DNA of 64,000 bases, taken from contig CANTFG010000323.1 in NCBI GenBank assembly GCA_947652605.1, positions 62,001-126,000 of the forward strand, given 5' to 3'. The first letter of the stretch is position 1, and every line of letters starts with the position of its first letter. Of this stretch, positions 63,801-64,000 are shown in pieces. The stretch comes from Elmis aenea. Its lineage: Eukaryota; Arthropoda; Insecta; Coleoptera; Elmidae. Below the pieces are notes generated by a model. That model was not told the DNA's origin. It searched no databases and saw only the letters and a list, made by a program, of their open reading frames with translations. Both the position numbers and the translations under genes were made by a program.

Positions 63801-64000
63801 ATAACATGCTAAAATTTGAACAAAATGTAACAAGCCGTTTTCGAAAAAAATTTTAAAAATTTTTAATTTTTTGAATAATTTTGTAAATTAAATTTCAAAC
63901 TAGTTGAGACAAACGGCATTATACTAAGAAAAACAAACTCTATAACATGCTAAAATTTGAACAAAATGTAACAAGCCGTTTTCGAAAAAAAATTTTCAAA
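60812..64000. repeat. Higher-order part-unit 44: 3 A + at least 19 B, cut by the window end
   Basis: Alpha opens GGCTATATCTC (one base lost); beta has GACATAAAAATCG. B starts at 61271 with order a-d-a-b-a-b-a-b-b-a-b-a-a-d-b-a-b-a-a. The left part (to about 61.9 kb) shares private variants with 59.0-59.4 kb, and the rest matches 27.0-29.14 kb at offset 34861. The unit is therefore a mosaic of two lineages. No c or further A block is reached before the window ends. Confidence 0.92.
61874..64000. repeat. Segmental duplication 2, copy II (partner about 27013-29139)
   Basis: Matches the copy at 27-29 kb without any visible length difference. The left breakpoint lies near 61.9 kb, where variants shared with 59.35 kb stop. 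The right edge lies beyond the window. Confidence 0.88.

Larger units (their letters stand above)
1..64000. repeat. Two-family higher-order satellite DNA array (A and B monomers), fills the window
   Basis: The entire window consists of head-to-tail copies of two AT-rich monomer families in one orientation. Family A repeats every 160-162 bp and family B every 141 or 149 bp. A blocks of 2-4 monomers alternate with B runs of 2-20 monomers. I counted about 128 A and about 336 B copies using the landmarks GGCTATA (A) and TTGAGAC (B). No interruption by unique sequence or a transposon is visible, and neither edge of the array lies in the window. In a type a B monomer all six reading frames contain a stop within the first 50 bases after GTTGAG, and A copies shift frame because 160 is not a multiple of three, so coding potential is excluded. 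Arrays of this length and organisation are known from centromeric and pericentromeric heterochromatin of eukaryotes; this particular sequence I do not recognise. Confidence 0.97.

Noticed and set aside
1..64000. Possible open reading frames through the 141-bp B repeats (141 is a multiple of three).
   Set aside because: All three forward and all three reverse frames contain a stop within the first 50 bases of the type a B monomer. A-block lengths and 149-bp copies shift the frame further, so no coding repeat protein is supported.
1..64000. Transposon or LTR origin of the A blocks.
   Set aside because: A blocks have no terminal repeats typical of an element, no flanking target-site duplication and no coding remnants. 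The constant junctions are explained by amplification of one A/B composite.
1..64000. Mitochondrial control region or kinetoplast minicircle array.
   Set aside because: The length (64 kb of only repeats) and the absence of any organellar gene or minicircle conserved block argue against both.
1..64000. Concatemer or rolling-circle sequencing artefact.
   Set aside because: Neighbouring units differ in A number, B number and private variants, and the same variants recur in collinear blocks many kilobases apart, which a simple artefact would not produce.

Overview
The whole 64 kb window is satellite DNA. I see no protein-coding gene, tRNA, rRNA, recognisable transposon, CRISPR array or unique spacer. 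The sequence is very AT-rich: a hand count on representative monomers gives about 21% GC for one family and 30% for the other. It is built from two tandem-repeat families, here called A (about 160 bp) and B (about 141 or 149 bp), all in one orientation. The length of the array, its nucleosome-sized monomers and its higher-order structure point to constitutive heterochromatin (centromeric, pericentromeric or subtelomeric) of a eukaryote. An invertebrate animal is my guess, but nothing in the window identifies the species.

Layout. A and B alternate as higher-order units. Each unit opens with an A block, normally three A monomers in the fixed order alpha-beta-gamma (about 460 bp), followed by a run of 2 to 20 B monomers. 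I located 43 copies of the same B-to-A junction (first at 1273, last at 60812), plus one aberrant junction at 52373. These divide the window into 45 units or part-units. Complete units run from about 0.5 kb (60308-60811) to 3.4 kb (26360-29788). The commonest length is 1095 bp, made of three A and five B. By hand count there are about 128 A and about 336 B monomers.

B monomers fall into recurrent subtypes. Type a is 141 bp; type b is 149 bp with an extra run of the AT-rich tail; type c is about 141 bp and nearly always the last complete B before the next A block; types d and d' are 149 bp and are preceded by a diagnostic AATTCTGT. In the unit entries each B run is written as a string of these letters. 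Every run ends with one further B copy cut off at the B-to-A junction. The strings (for example abac, ad'ac, ababac, aadac) act as barcodes that reveal duplications.

History readable from the barcodes. (1) 13721-18164 matches 29789-34675. (2) About 26.98-29.14 kb matches 61.87-64.0 kb at a constant offset of 34861 bp. (3) About 39.7-43.0 kb matches 43.4-46.7 kb at an offset of 3694 bp. (4) Shorter tandem duplications of 1095, 1377, 870 and 856 bp occur throughout. A blocks with two or four monomers have several different breakpoints, so repeated unequal exchange or replication-based copy change is the likely engine. There are no genes to work together here; any function would be structural (chromatin, centromere or heterochromatin) or through satellite transcripts, and the sequence alone shows neither.
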